A DNA stretch of 64,000 nt from Agrypnia vestita (Eukaryota > Arthropoda > Insecta > Trichoptera > Phryganeidae): contig JADDOH010002554.1 of the NCBI GenBank assembly GCA_016648135.1, positions 62,001-126,000 of the forward strand. The letters are read 5' to 3'. The notes beneath the pieces were generated by a model. It searched no databases and was not told the DNA's origin. It worked only from the letters and a program-made list of their open reading frames with translations. Positions within the stretch are counted from its first letter, which is position 1. Each line of letters begins with the position of its first letter. Positions 54,994 to 64,000 of this stretch are shown piece by piece. The translations under genes were made by a program, and so were the position numbers.

Positions 54994-56905
54994 AGACTAA
55001 TTTAAGTTCAGACATTTACATTGGGAAAGAAAATCAGAGGGGGACAGAATGTCATTTAGGTGGGGGGAAGGAAAGAGGAGGGGTTAAGTGAAGAGAGATG
55101 GAACAACACTAAAATCGGATTATTTGATTAGATGAATTTATTTGTTTAATTATTATTTGGCTATTATTTTTGATAGCTTTATTAATTACTAAGGTTTACA
55201 GATTATTTAATTTTTTGATAGCTTTATTAACTACCAATGCTTCCAGATTGATTGCTTGATATTTGCGACTTAAAACAAAACCGAGTGGAGTAGTTTTCAT
55301 CTGTGATTATCAAAAGAATGGTTAGATTTAATTATATAGTTGGCGAATTCTGAGAATTTATTGTTCTTTAACTCAGCAGCAGCACAGTATACTAAGAACA
55401 GTAATACGTCTTCATACAAACTGGCCGCTACCCATTAGAATGTGTGCGTGCGTGCTCGGTGCCGTATACGCACGCACTGTGACGCACACATTGACATAAA
55501 ATATGGGGGCATAAGGCGGCAGCAGCAAGGGCCATGCCTTCGGTGCCATTCGCGCTCGCAGCCGCCGCTTTAGAAAAAAATGCGCTTCCTGAAAAAAATG
55601 CCTTTTTTATGTTTGTGGTGCTTCAATAAAAAGGTGTGTTGATTATCACAAAGATTGTGAGTTTTTAAAAGTCTGCGATGATGTTAATCAGCGTTCTTGT
55701 AATTTAAGTGCAGAAAGCAGGTTAGTAATTACAGAAATTTTCGGGTTTCGTGTCTACCTTATGCGTCGGAATCTCAGACGCTACGAATAAAGTGACAACC
55801 CTAGCGTAAACGCATTAGTAGGCTAATAACTCACCGACATGCCGGAGATAAACTTCTGGGTATACTGTGACAGCAGCGATGTCCCTTTATTCTTATATTT
55901 ATTTTTCTTGCTGTTTGGTGTATGTACTTGCTGTCGCAATCTACATACGTTATTTCTCGCTCTTTTTCTGATAAATTAGGTACTTTTGATTTTCCAGTGA
56001 GAAGAATTTTTCCGGTGTTGTTATAAGTATAAAATGCGGATTCTTTGTGTACGGGGAAATTTTTTGTAATTCTATTGGAAACTGGGCCAAGATATAATAT
56101 TTTATACCAATAAATATTTTCAATGGAGTTAGTTTTATGTCCTGAGTATAATATGTTTCTATTATCTTTTTATTTTTTATTAATTCTAGCGTGTTATCAA
56201 TGATTGCACGCTTATTGATAAAATTGGCAGTCGCTCCAAAAGTGCATTATTATCGATGTCACATATTCTGATTTCTTAAATAATTACCTTGTTTTCACAG
56301 TGAAATAATTCATTTTTATTTACATACGTTCCGATGTAGTGTTGAATAAATAATACTGAGTTTTAGTTTATAATGTTTTAGTTTATGGTTTTAACATTCA
56401 TTTGTCAGTTGATGTGTCGGGGCGGATTTTTTTTGTTTTTGAGATGACATAAGAAATTTTTTGTTTATTTTTCTACCAGCGCCAGCAGTTTAACATTGAT
56501 ACAGAAAAAATATAAAGTCCTCAAAAACATCGTCAAGTATTATTTGTGTTTTCAACATTTTATATTTAAAATTCTTTGAAGGGAGATAATCCTCCCTAAA
56601 TTCTCTCCGATTTTTCGACATATCTGTACCGTGGATTTTATAGATCTTATCTTAACACGGGTGTTTTAAATATTTTTATTTAATTTAATTATTTAATATT
56701 TATTACGATGTTACCAGCTTGCAGCCTCCGCCTTTATTGTCTGTTGATGTTTAATGGTGAGGAGTATCATTTATAAACTTGGTTCGAGGTTTCGTTATAA
56801 ATTTGAGGGTTTATATACAAATATTTTTAAAATTACTCTGATTAAAATTGCTTTGGAGAACAAATGAAAACTCTGAAAATGATTAATTAATTATTATATG
56901 GACAA
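54994..56905. other. Mostly unassigned; GC-rich hairpin at 55440-55575
   Basis: 55440-55490 folds back (GTGCGTGCGTGC / GCACGCACTGTGACGCACAC) and 55515-55575 is GC-rich with GGCGGC/GCCGCC complementarity. They may be remnants of a DNA element. The remainder is AT-rich without features. Confidence 0.35.
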
Positions 56906-57125
56906 AGGAGCTTAACACCGATTTAACTTAACACTGTTCTTTAAATTACACTATTTTGCAATATGTCACTCGTTTATAAACACTTCATATCGCTGGAAAT
57001 AATTTACGTATCGCTCGTGGAACGTTCAATTCTCGCACGTAGTATTTATCGCATTTATTTATTTCGCCACTATCGGTAAGTACTCGCCCGATTATATCGC
57101 TGGTATCTATGTCTCTGAATATAGT
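56906..57125 (-). mobile_element. LTR-like repeat H, copy 7 (partial)
   Basis: AATATGTCACTCGTTTATAA, CTCGCACGTAGTATTTATCG and CATTTATTTATTTCGCCACT are family blocks; the promoter half is missing. Confidence 0.55.
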
Positions 57126-57224
57126 TTTTCAACTTTTTAAAAATATTTTAAGTAACTGGCAACAATGACTCCCAAGAACTTGATATTGTTCTTATGTAAG
57201 ACAAAGAGAGATTTCATAATACTA

Positions 57225-57655
57225 TCGATTTAAAACGTCTCACGAAACTTTTTATATAAAAAACGTGTATGGATGTCTTTTATAGGATGGTTCAGGGCTT
57301 AAAACCTGTATGAGTTGGCTTAAGTGAACAGTCACACATTATCAAATTTAAAAAAATAAAGAGGTATCATTACCAGCTGCAAAATCTACTTATACTATTT
57401 CACGAGAAGGACTGCATATATTTTTAGCATATTCCCTTTAAATATATGAAAATTTTTTACATTTGGATCTTATATTGATGGTAGTTACAACTTTCAAAAA
57501 TTTGATAATATGTAGATGTTTTTACGATGGAATTGGTGAACGTTGCAATGTGTAGAATGTGTTGTAAGCCCCGGGCCATCCTATAAAAAACTTCCATGCA
57601 CGTTTCTCATATAAAAAGCTTCGTCTTTGTAAGACTTCTATTATTTATCTTAATC
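57225..57655. mobile_element. MITE family D, foldback pair
   Basis: The plus-strand half (57225-57335: TTTATAGGATGGTTCAGGGC, TGTATGAGTTGGCTTAAGTG) is inverted at 57535-57655 (CCCGGGCCATCCTATAAAAA, CTCATATAAAAAGCTTCGTC). The pair suggests the full-length foldback structure of the family. Confidence 0.7.
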
Positions 57656-58331
57656 TATAATAATCCCTTTTGCGGACAAATCTAGTCATGGTGCCCTCAG
57701 AACATACATATCAAATAAAAATATTGTTAAGATAATAATATTATCGTTTAATTATTTAGTTTTCTTAGATCTTACCCCAATATCTTCTTTACTGGGCTTT
57801 TTTTTTCAAATTTATCAAAATATTTATCAGCCACTGTATACTTTAATAATATATCGGAAATATATCAGTATCTATCGGTCTGGGGGGTGAGGAATGGAGG
57901 AAACGCGGAGAAGCAGGTTTTCGGTTATCCAAGTTTAAGTTACATCGTAATATATTGGTCGTAGATCAGACTTTCTGTATCGGATATATCCAGAGATATA
58001 TGCGGGAGAATTTTTTAAAATTGATACCAAATATTGGTATTATATGTAATAAATACGTGCGAAATGTTGGAATTTTAATTTGTCCTGACAATTGCGAACA
58101 AGATAACTGCGCGCCGACAATAATGAGGAATACATTAATTAAGTACTTATATAAATTTCCGTGCATTTTATGTTGGGTTATTTCACAAGGTTAAAAATAA
58201 ATAATTACTAAATATAAACGCTTTTTTTAATATAACGGACATAAAAAAGCATAATTAATTTCATCTCTTTAATATTAGTATTAATTATTTAAGCACGGTA
58301 ATGAGGGTGTATATTGACAAGGACAAGGACT
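57656..58331. other. AT-rich sequence, nothing recognised
   Basis: The frames 57955-58194 (plus) and 57966-58166 (minus) overlap each other and show no motif; not called. Confidence 0.4.
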
Positions 58332-59035
58332 GGCGGCCCTCGTAGCGCAGTGGGTATGACACTGGCTTCCCACACCGAGGGTTCCGGGTTCGATTCCCGA
58401 TGAAGTCACAATTTAATCTATGTGAATTACTGAGGACGTGGGTGTCGCGTAGGGATGAGCTCCATGGGTGAAAGATTGTTAAGACTCTGGACTCTTTCGG
58501 TCGTCTTGGACTGAACTCAGTCTTTCTTTTGTACTGTCCTTCCCTTTGGGAGTTTCTTCCTTTAACCTCCTACATTGTCCACTCACTGCTCCTCTTCCAA
58601 ATCAGCATCCTGTTTTTACCCCCCCCTCTTTATACTCAACACCCCGGCCCGGCTTGAATTATTCGACCCTATAATTATGAACTTTTAAATTGTATTTCTC
58701 ATTACGTTCACTACGTATTATGCTACTACTGTAATTTGTATTTCAATAAAGTTGAGGATGTTGATCTGGTGTGATGGACAGTGAATGGATTTTGCGGCCT
58801 GAACCTTACGGTGTCCGTCCTTTACACGGCGCCGTACGGGGAAGGACTTTAAAGAAAAAATTGTCAACCTGGTGTCGTAAGAGTAGGACTGATATGGATG
58901 CCTTCGGCTCATATAACAGTCCTGGGAATGCGGTGGGTCTCCATTTACTGTGTGAATTACTCAAGCTTTGGTGTTTTGTGATGTATTTCGCTTCTATAAT
59001 TGGGCCTCCTGGCCCACGTTGTAAAAAAAAATGTA
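58332..59035 (+). mobile_element. SINE family A, copy 3, interrupted by about 510 bp
   Basis: The head (GGCGGCCCTCGTAGCGCAGT, GGGTTCGATTCCCGATGAAG) runs to about 58440. The body resumes at about 58951 (GTGAATTACTCAAGCTTTGG, TAATTGGGCCTCCTGGCC) and ends in an A run. The intervening 58441-58950 ends one segment with CAATAAAGTTGAGGATG (poly-A-signal-like) and contains a GC-rich second part (GGCGCCGTACGGGGAAGGAC). It is probably one or two retroelement 3' ends inserted into the SINE. Confidence 0.6.
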
Positions 59036-60599
59036 ACTTCCCTTCTACTTATGAAATTTGGCATTTTAAGCCAAGATTTTTCTTTAATGTGTTCCATTGA
59101 TGAAGTTAAACTTTTTCATGGATTGTTTTAAAAAATTTCTACCATATAACTCGGCATTATTATCTCGCGCTGTTGTCGTGGTTGTACCGCGCGCTTTAGC
59201 CTTGCGTGCTGTTGTCTACGCGCAGTTTTCTTGCGCGTAAATATCGAGGTGCCTTTCAAACACAGTGAAAACTCGCTTAACGACCACCTCCAACAACGAT
59301 CATAATAATATTATAACGAGATGGTGGAATCCGAAGAAATCACGCCCTATCAAAATCTCTCTAACACTCTGGGATCGACCGAAAAATTCTCGATACTGCT
59401 TTTTTCTGCAACACAGTCCTCGGTATGAAGTTTTTTGACAGATATCGGGCGATGTACCTACTTGTGTGTAAGAGCAAAAATTAATCAGAATACTCTTGAA
59501 AGTGATCGAAGCGAAAGAAAAAACATCCTTAGCGCGAATTAAGAAACTACAATAAAACGTGTATAAAATATTCTAGAAATATTTTGTGGCTATAAATTTA
59601 AGAACAATGCTCCGGATTGACGGATGTGACTTTTTTAGATAAATAAATAAAAACAAAGTCACTTCCCGTGACAATGTGTAAAATAATGACATATAACGAG
59701 TGCCGAAGAGGCAACGGGTTCCTTGTACAGGCTCGGGATAAATACGTTAGCCCTCTTTTTGCCAGCATCTTAATGTTGATTGAGACTTTTTCCAAAATTT
59801 ATCCAATGACGCATTTTTGTAATTTTTCTAAATGCAAAATAAAATAACCCTTGCGAGAATGTCCCTGAAAAAAAAATGCAAGGCGACAGCGATACGAAAA
59901 CAAAAAAAAATTGTAGAAGTGAAATGTGAACTTATTGAAAATCGAGAACAAGATATAAGCCTGATTGAAATAGGCGGCATATGTAATTAGTCTTTATCAA
60001 GGATTTGCAAGAAGAGAAGACCCTCAATTATATATTTATTTCCTGCCCATCTCGGAGCTCCAATACCCTTAACAGGGAGCTAATCAAGGCTCAGTTTCAA
60101 CTCCCGACCAATATTTGTCATGTTCTTTCTATAAACTCACCAACTTCATCTTGACACATGTAATGTAATAGGAAAAGGAGCCGCTCGTCTCACTAGGAAG
60201 AAGCTGTGCCGAGATGAGCAACTGACAATATAATGAGATCAAAATAATATAAATATAAAACAAAATACTAAATAACTATAAAATAAATCAATTAATTGAG
60301 AATGTAAATATAAAAGGTGGATACTAAAAACAGTAGATATAATATAATTCAAAAGCAATTTTGAAAGTAAAAAGAATATATGTAAAGAATCATATGTAGC
60401 TATGGATAGTAACAACATGTAGCTATTATTGATTACCAAAGCAATAGAAAAATTAAAAAAAATAGGTAGGTACAAAAATTATATTAAGTTGTATATATTA
60501 AATAATGGTAAAAAATACAGTTTAATGAGAAATAAATTTATTATTACCTGTTTTCGGCAGTTGGGAATTTGTTCAAATGTAGGTGACAACAATGTATTC
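59036..60599. other. Sequence without recognised repeats
   Basis: Less repetitive than most of the window; the GC-normal parts 59290-59420 and 60050-60220 have no frames. No gene can be supported. Confidence 0.35.
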
Positions 60600-60835
60600 A
60601 CGAATAGTGTTACCAGTCGTAAATTGCGAAGCGACAGACATCGAGAGAAATAATTAAGCAAAGTACCTGATTGGCGAAATACATAAGCGATAAATTGGAT
60701 GGAATGTTCTAGTGAATATTAAATTCATGTTACCCAGCGATAATGAAGTGTTATTTTACGAGTGATATACTGCGAAATAGTGTAATTTAAAGAATAGAGT
60801 TAAGTTTAACTCGTTTTAAGTGATTTTGTAGATAC
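60600..60835 (+). mobile_element. LTR-like repeat H, copy 8 (partial)
   Basis: ATTGGATGGAATGTTCTAGT, CCCAGCGATAATGAAGTGTT and TACGAGTGATATACTGCGAA are the inverse of blocks in copies 1-3, so it is in plus orientation. The promoter half is missing. Confidence 0.6.
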
Positions 60836-61389
60836 ATTGAAATACCTTATTGGCTAATTAATTTTAAGTATTTTCATTCATTCCTCCCTATTTACGACAC
60901 GCGACAATATTTTTAATATTTTTGATAAAGAAGACTTGATCGTATTTGATTCCAATGGTGAAAATTATTTGATACATTGAACTTCATAAATACATCAGTG
61001 TTGATAGCAGGGCTCCATTATGTAAGGCTGGTCTTGCCTTCCTTGACAAATTTCCATTAGAAATGAATTAAATATGAAAAATGCCTCTAGATTCTCTAAC
61101 CCAGCGCCTCAACTCACCCCCCATTTTTTTTTATCGAGATGTCTCATTTTTTCCCATTAGAAGTAAAAAAATCTAGAATTTTTTTAAATGATTTATGAAG
61201 TAACTTAGAAGTCTGTTACAACATTTTCGCTTGAAATACCTTATGAACGTAACAAAATTTTCTTTCAAAAACTTTATGCAAATATTTCCAAGACGTGTCT
61301 AATTTCATAGAAATAAAAAATTACTAATTCTTAAATTAAATGGTAAGCGAATGGTTTAAACGTATGTTATTTCTTCTATATTATTTATT
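60836..61389. other. AT-rich sequence, nothing recognised
   Basis: No frames, repeat ends or structured motifs were noticed. Confidence 0.4.
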
Positions 61390-61792
61390 AAGCCTGGAGC
61401 TGGCAGAAGAGGAACAAAAGTAGATTGAATGCAGTGGAGATGAGATTCCTTAGACGCATGTGTGGCAAATGCATTTATGATAGAGAAAAGAATAAAGACA
61501 TTAGGAATGAATATAAAGCTGATCTTAGTAAAATTAACAGAATTAAAAAAGAGTCGCTCAGATGTTTTGGGCACGTTGAGCGATTGAATGATGAAAGTCC
61601 TGGTATGACCAGATTAACCAGGTACTGGAAGATGGTCCCGTTAGAAGCCTTAACAACTGGCGAGCTTGCATGCGAAGATGTATGAATGTGGATGAGGCGA
61701 GAGTTGTATGTCAGGACGGAAGAGTGTGGCGCTCTATCCTCTCTGCCAGCCCCCCCAACCCCCCCGAAACGGCGTAAGTAAGTAAGTAAGGT
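61390..61792 (+). mobile_element. LINE fragment: RT C-terminal region with (GTAA)n tail
   Basis: The frame (NAVEMRFLRRMCGKCIYDRE, then RCFGHVERLNDES) aligns with the LINE at 35246 but has an internal deletion and frameshifts after about 61600. The 3' end is AAACGGCGTAAGTAAGTAAG, analogous to the (GTTA)n tail at 35770. Confidence 0.8.
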
Positions 61793-61794
61793 TT

Positions 61795-61900
61795 TATTAA
61801 GATATTACTTTATTAAGATAAATCATAGAAGTTTCAAGAAGTCTCAAGAAGCTAAATACGTATGAAAGTCTTTATATGGCCATAGGGTATTTTGTCTAGG
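61795..61900 (+). repeat. MITE family D, copy 6 (decayed)
   Basis: TTAAGATAAATCATAGAAGT, ACGTATGAAAGTCTTTATAT and GGCCATAGGG match the family start. Confidence 0.5.
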
Positions 61901-62790
61901 TAGGGCGTTGGGGTTTGCTCTTTTCGTTCTCAGACAGAATCTTCTTCGGTTCTGGGTGTCGCTTTCATCTAGGATTTTGAAACATCGAGTCATCCAGGAG
62001 ATCTTTGGTCTGGTGTATATAGGGTAATATGTAAATACCACCATTACACCATTACATGCGTAGGGTTTCGGAGATTGCCTCCTGCATCCAAACTTACAAA
62101 CTTTACCTCTTTATATATTAGCACATATTATATAGATTTTAAAGTTTTTAGGTAAAGAATGAACCATCTCATTCGCTCATTATTTATTGCCCCGGTTACT
62201 TAGATGGGATAATGAGTACGATCTAGGCTAGATTGAAAAGTCTCCGGATTTTTTTACGTTCTTGTATTTGCTGCTCATTCATATGATTCGACTGCAAATC
62301 CACTTTTTTCACAAAACCGCGACGGAAATAAAATCCAGGTGTTTTCTATAATTCTTTTCTTTAATAATAATTTAAAAATTCTTCACCTTTATTTACGACG
62401 AAAAATTTTTGAGTATCTGATTTCAAGCTTGGCCTTCTAGATGTGCGTCCAAACCACGTTCACTTCGTCCAAAAATGGCTACTACGCTACAAGTCGTGGA
62501 TAAAATTTACGATGTGAAAAATTTGAACAAACTCAAAATATTTTTTAATATGTTAAAATTTTTAGGAATTACTAAATTTTGACCCCAGATGGTTCATCAT
62601 TAAGAAGATAAATTATAAAAGTCTCTTTATTTTTATTAGACATGTATTATTTATCTTGAGCAGTATATATTTTACAAAACGAATTGAATTATTATTATTC
62701 CTTTTTTATTATTTCATCTATCTTCTTGTGCATGCATTACTTGAATCTTTTTTTGAACTCTATTTTATTTTTATCTACATACATTAAAGT
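61901..62790. other. Unassigned sequence
   Basis: 62230-62480 (TAGATTGAAAAGTCTCCGGA) might be a decayed DNA element. No frames. Confidence 0.35.
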
Positions 62791-62975
62791 GAAACGGCAA
62801 TGGACAGGCTATATTGCTCGGAATTTTGTCATCTAATGGTACTCGGAAAGAATCAAGTGGTCAATTCTAAAACTCGCTGGACTGACGAAATCATCAAAAC
62901 CTGCAGGATAGAAAATGACTGATAATAATTACGATGATGATGATGATGATGATAATTATGGTGATGATGATGACG
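62791..62975 (+). mobile_element. LINE 3' end with (GAT)n tail
   Basis: The sequence CGGCAATGGACAGGCTATAT, then CTCGCTGGACTGACGAAATC and AAAACCTGCAGGATAG, encodes remnants like KRQWTGYIAR and WTDEIIKTCR, typical of the extreme C-terminus of RTE-type LINEs. A GATGATGATGATGAT tail follows. Confidence 0.65.
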
Positions 62976-63130
62976 TTCATATAATACATTTTTATTGTAA
63001 AACTATTATCACCAAAGCAATTCATTGCAAATTTGAGAATACAAACAAAATTTTAATGCCTAAATTTAGATTCTAAAGGCATAAGCATATACTTATATTA
63101 CGAGTATATAAGTGATGAATATTTTTCCAG

Positions 63131-63293
63131 TTAAGATTCGAAAATTATACAGAAATCATTTTCCACCTCCAGAAGAACCAGAATATTGCCTCAGAGATCT
63201 GGCTAGTGCACGAAAACTTCCTCGATTAAAAAATAATATAAAGGAAACCAAGCCACGAAAAATAGCTTCGAATGCCAGGGAAAAATTACGGTG
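63131..63293 (+). CDS. Candidate further exon, possibly of the ankyrin-repeat gene
   Basis: An open plus-strand segment follows a good acceptor (TATTTTTCCAG, AG at 63129-63130). It encodes KIRKLYRNHFPPPEEPEYCL, then a basic stretch ending near REKLRW. Its entry phase (two bases completing a codon) matches the phase-1 exit of the exon ending at 11164. A donor GTTAGT at 63294, the same sequence as two donors of the ankyrin gene, would end it; otherwise a stop follows at 63301-63303. The link across 52 kb is inference: a phase match alone happens one time in three. It could instead belong to another gene or be a chance frame. Confidence 0.4.
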
Positions 63294-63394
63294 GTTAGTG
63301 TGAGCTTACAATTGGTCTCCTTATACACTTGCATTTTATCCATCCGTGATGCACGGATCCAAACAAAACCCTTTAAATATTTTTTTTTTTTATA

Positions 63395-63735
63395 AGCAGA
63401 GACACTAGACCTAAACTTAACTGGAACACTATTTCGTAATTTGCAGTAATTTTGTACTCGAGAATGTTCCACGCGCCAATACTCTGGTACACTTTTTTCC
63501 GCTTACTGACTATATCCGCCCGCTGGATCGCCCGTTCGATTATCTATGATTTCGCTAGATGTCAATCGCAAGACTGTCATCGCTGTTTATACAAGGCCTT
63601 GGATTTCTAGAATATTCTGGTATATTTCCGTATATTCCACGAGTTTCTAGGTGTTTCCAGTCTATTCTCAATCATCCAGATTGCTGAGAAATCCTCGATT
63701 TTGTGCAGTTTTACTTGTTTCTAGAATCTTGTGAT
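63395..63735 (-). mobile_element. LTR-like repeat H, copy 9, with a perfect three-unit HSE and TATA
   Basis: Plus-strand TTTCTAGAATATTC contains TTC-GAA-TTC at 63605-63617 in exact 5-bp phase. On the minus strand this lies upstream of CCTTGTATAAACAGCG (TATA near 63588). Further TTC/GAA blocks extend to 63730. GGAACACTATTTCGTAATTT near 63421 matches the family core. Confidence 0.6.
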
Positions 63736-64000
63736 GTAATATATTAACTATAATACTACACAATTTATTTTAATACAATTTTTACGTAGAGCATGGAATT
63801 AATACAGCGCGGCTTAAGTGGAAGTCTTTGTCTGGTGTCTAGTGTGATAATAGGATTCCAACAAAGGGCAAAGTTTATAATACAGCCGCTTACGTGCTGT
63901 ACGGGTCAGCGTTTGGCGAATAAAAAGACACAGCCTGAGAGGAAAATGCTAAGATCGACCGACAGAACTACGTATAAAATAAAATTCAACATGTTTTAAC
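63736..64000. other. End of window; unassigned frame
   Basis: A 68-codon plus-strand frame (63793-63999) has no recognisable motif. The part 63800-63960 is GC-richer and could be retroelement-derived. Confidence 0.3.

Noticed and set aside
57955..58194. 79-codon frame with an overlapping opposite-strand frame
   Set aside because: Both strands are open by chance; no domain and no splice signals seen.
1..64000. CRISPR arrays, operons, ribosome binding sites, rRNA genes
   Set aside because: None is present; the tandem array at 51791 has no spacers, and the sequence is eukaryotic in organisation.

Overview
The window looks like a repeat-rich, AT-rich insect nuclear genome, most likely lepidopteran. 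That reading rests on inference: animal-type introns with short GT-AG exons, a cecropia/Hsmar1-type mariner, several tRNA-headed SINE families, MITEs, hAT elements and LINE tails, and no bacterial-type gene organisation. No complete host gene, rRNA or functional tRNA gene is visible.

Left end (1-11.2 kb): eight consecutive plus-strand exons (784-963, 1859-2245, 2407-3475, 3743-3852, 5792-5956, 7343-7521, 9981-10113, 11050-11164) join in frame through GT-AG introns into about 779 residues of one ankyrin-repeat protein. Two related ankyrin blocks flank a long acidic, Ser/Pro/Thr/Lys-rich linker. The gene starts left of the window. It may continue to a phase-compatible candidate exon at 63131-63293, which would make the 52 kb between them mostly one giant intron full of transposons.

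Middle and right (11.2-63 kb): nested and decayed mobile DNA. Best-supported elements are an apparently intact 1,286-bp mariner (12417-13702, TA duplication, 339-aa D,D34D transposase) inserted beside a (TA)24 run; two hAT elements with 8-bp target duplications (38333-40469, with a nested element, and 43651-44679); three tRNA-derived SINE families; LINE 3' ends; many foldback MITEs; a 147-bp tandem array; and a 151-bp-arm inverted repeat with a tRNA-like sequence in each arm.

Two themes stand out. (1) Heat-shock-element DNA is carried by repeats. A Helitron-like end at about 30856 follows two perfect five-unit HSE arrays (30655-30677 and 30772-30794) plus further two- and three-unit arrays, and a dispersed LTR-like family (about ten copies) places HSE-like clusters upstream of a TATA box. 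(2) Many dispersed repeats carry minimal hammerhead-ribozyme-like cores (CTGANGA, stem II, GAAAC, GTH, stem I). The cleanest is at 54948-54993 on the minus strand and another sits in the loop of a perfect 65-bp-arm palindrome (9227-9394). Such motifs are known from Penelope-like retroelements, but no Penelope reverse transcriptase is visible here.

Stretches without genes are noted individually; some less repetitive islands could be regulatory but this cannot be shown from one sequence.
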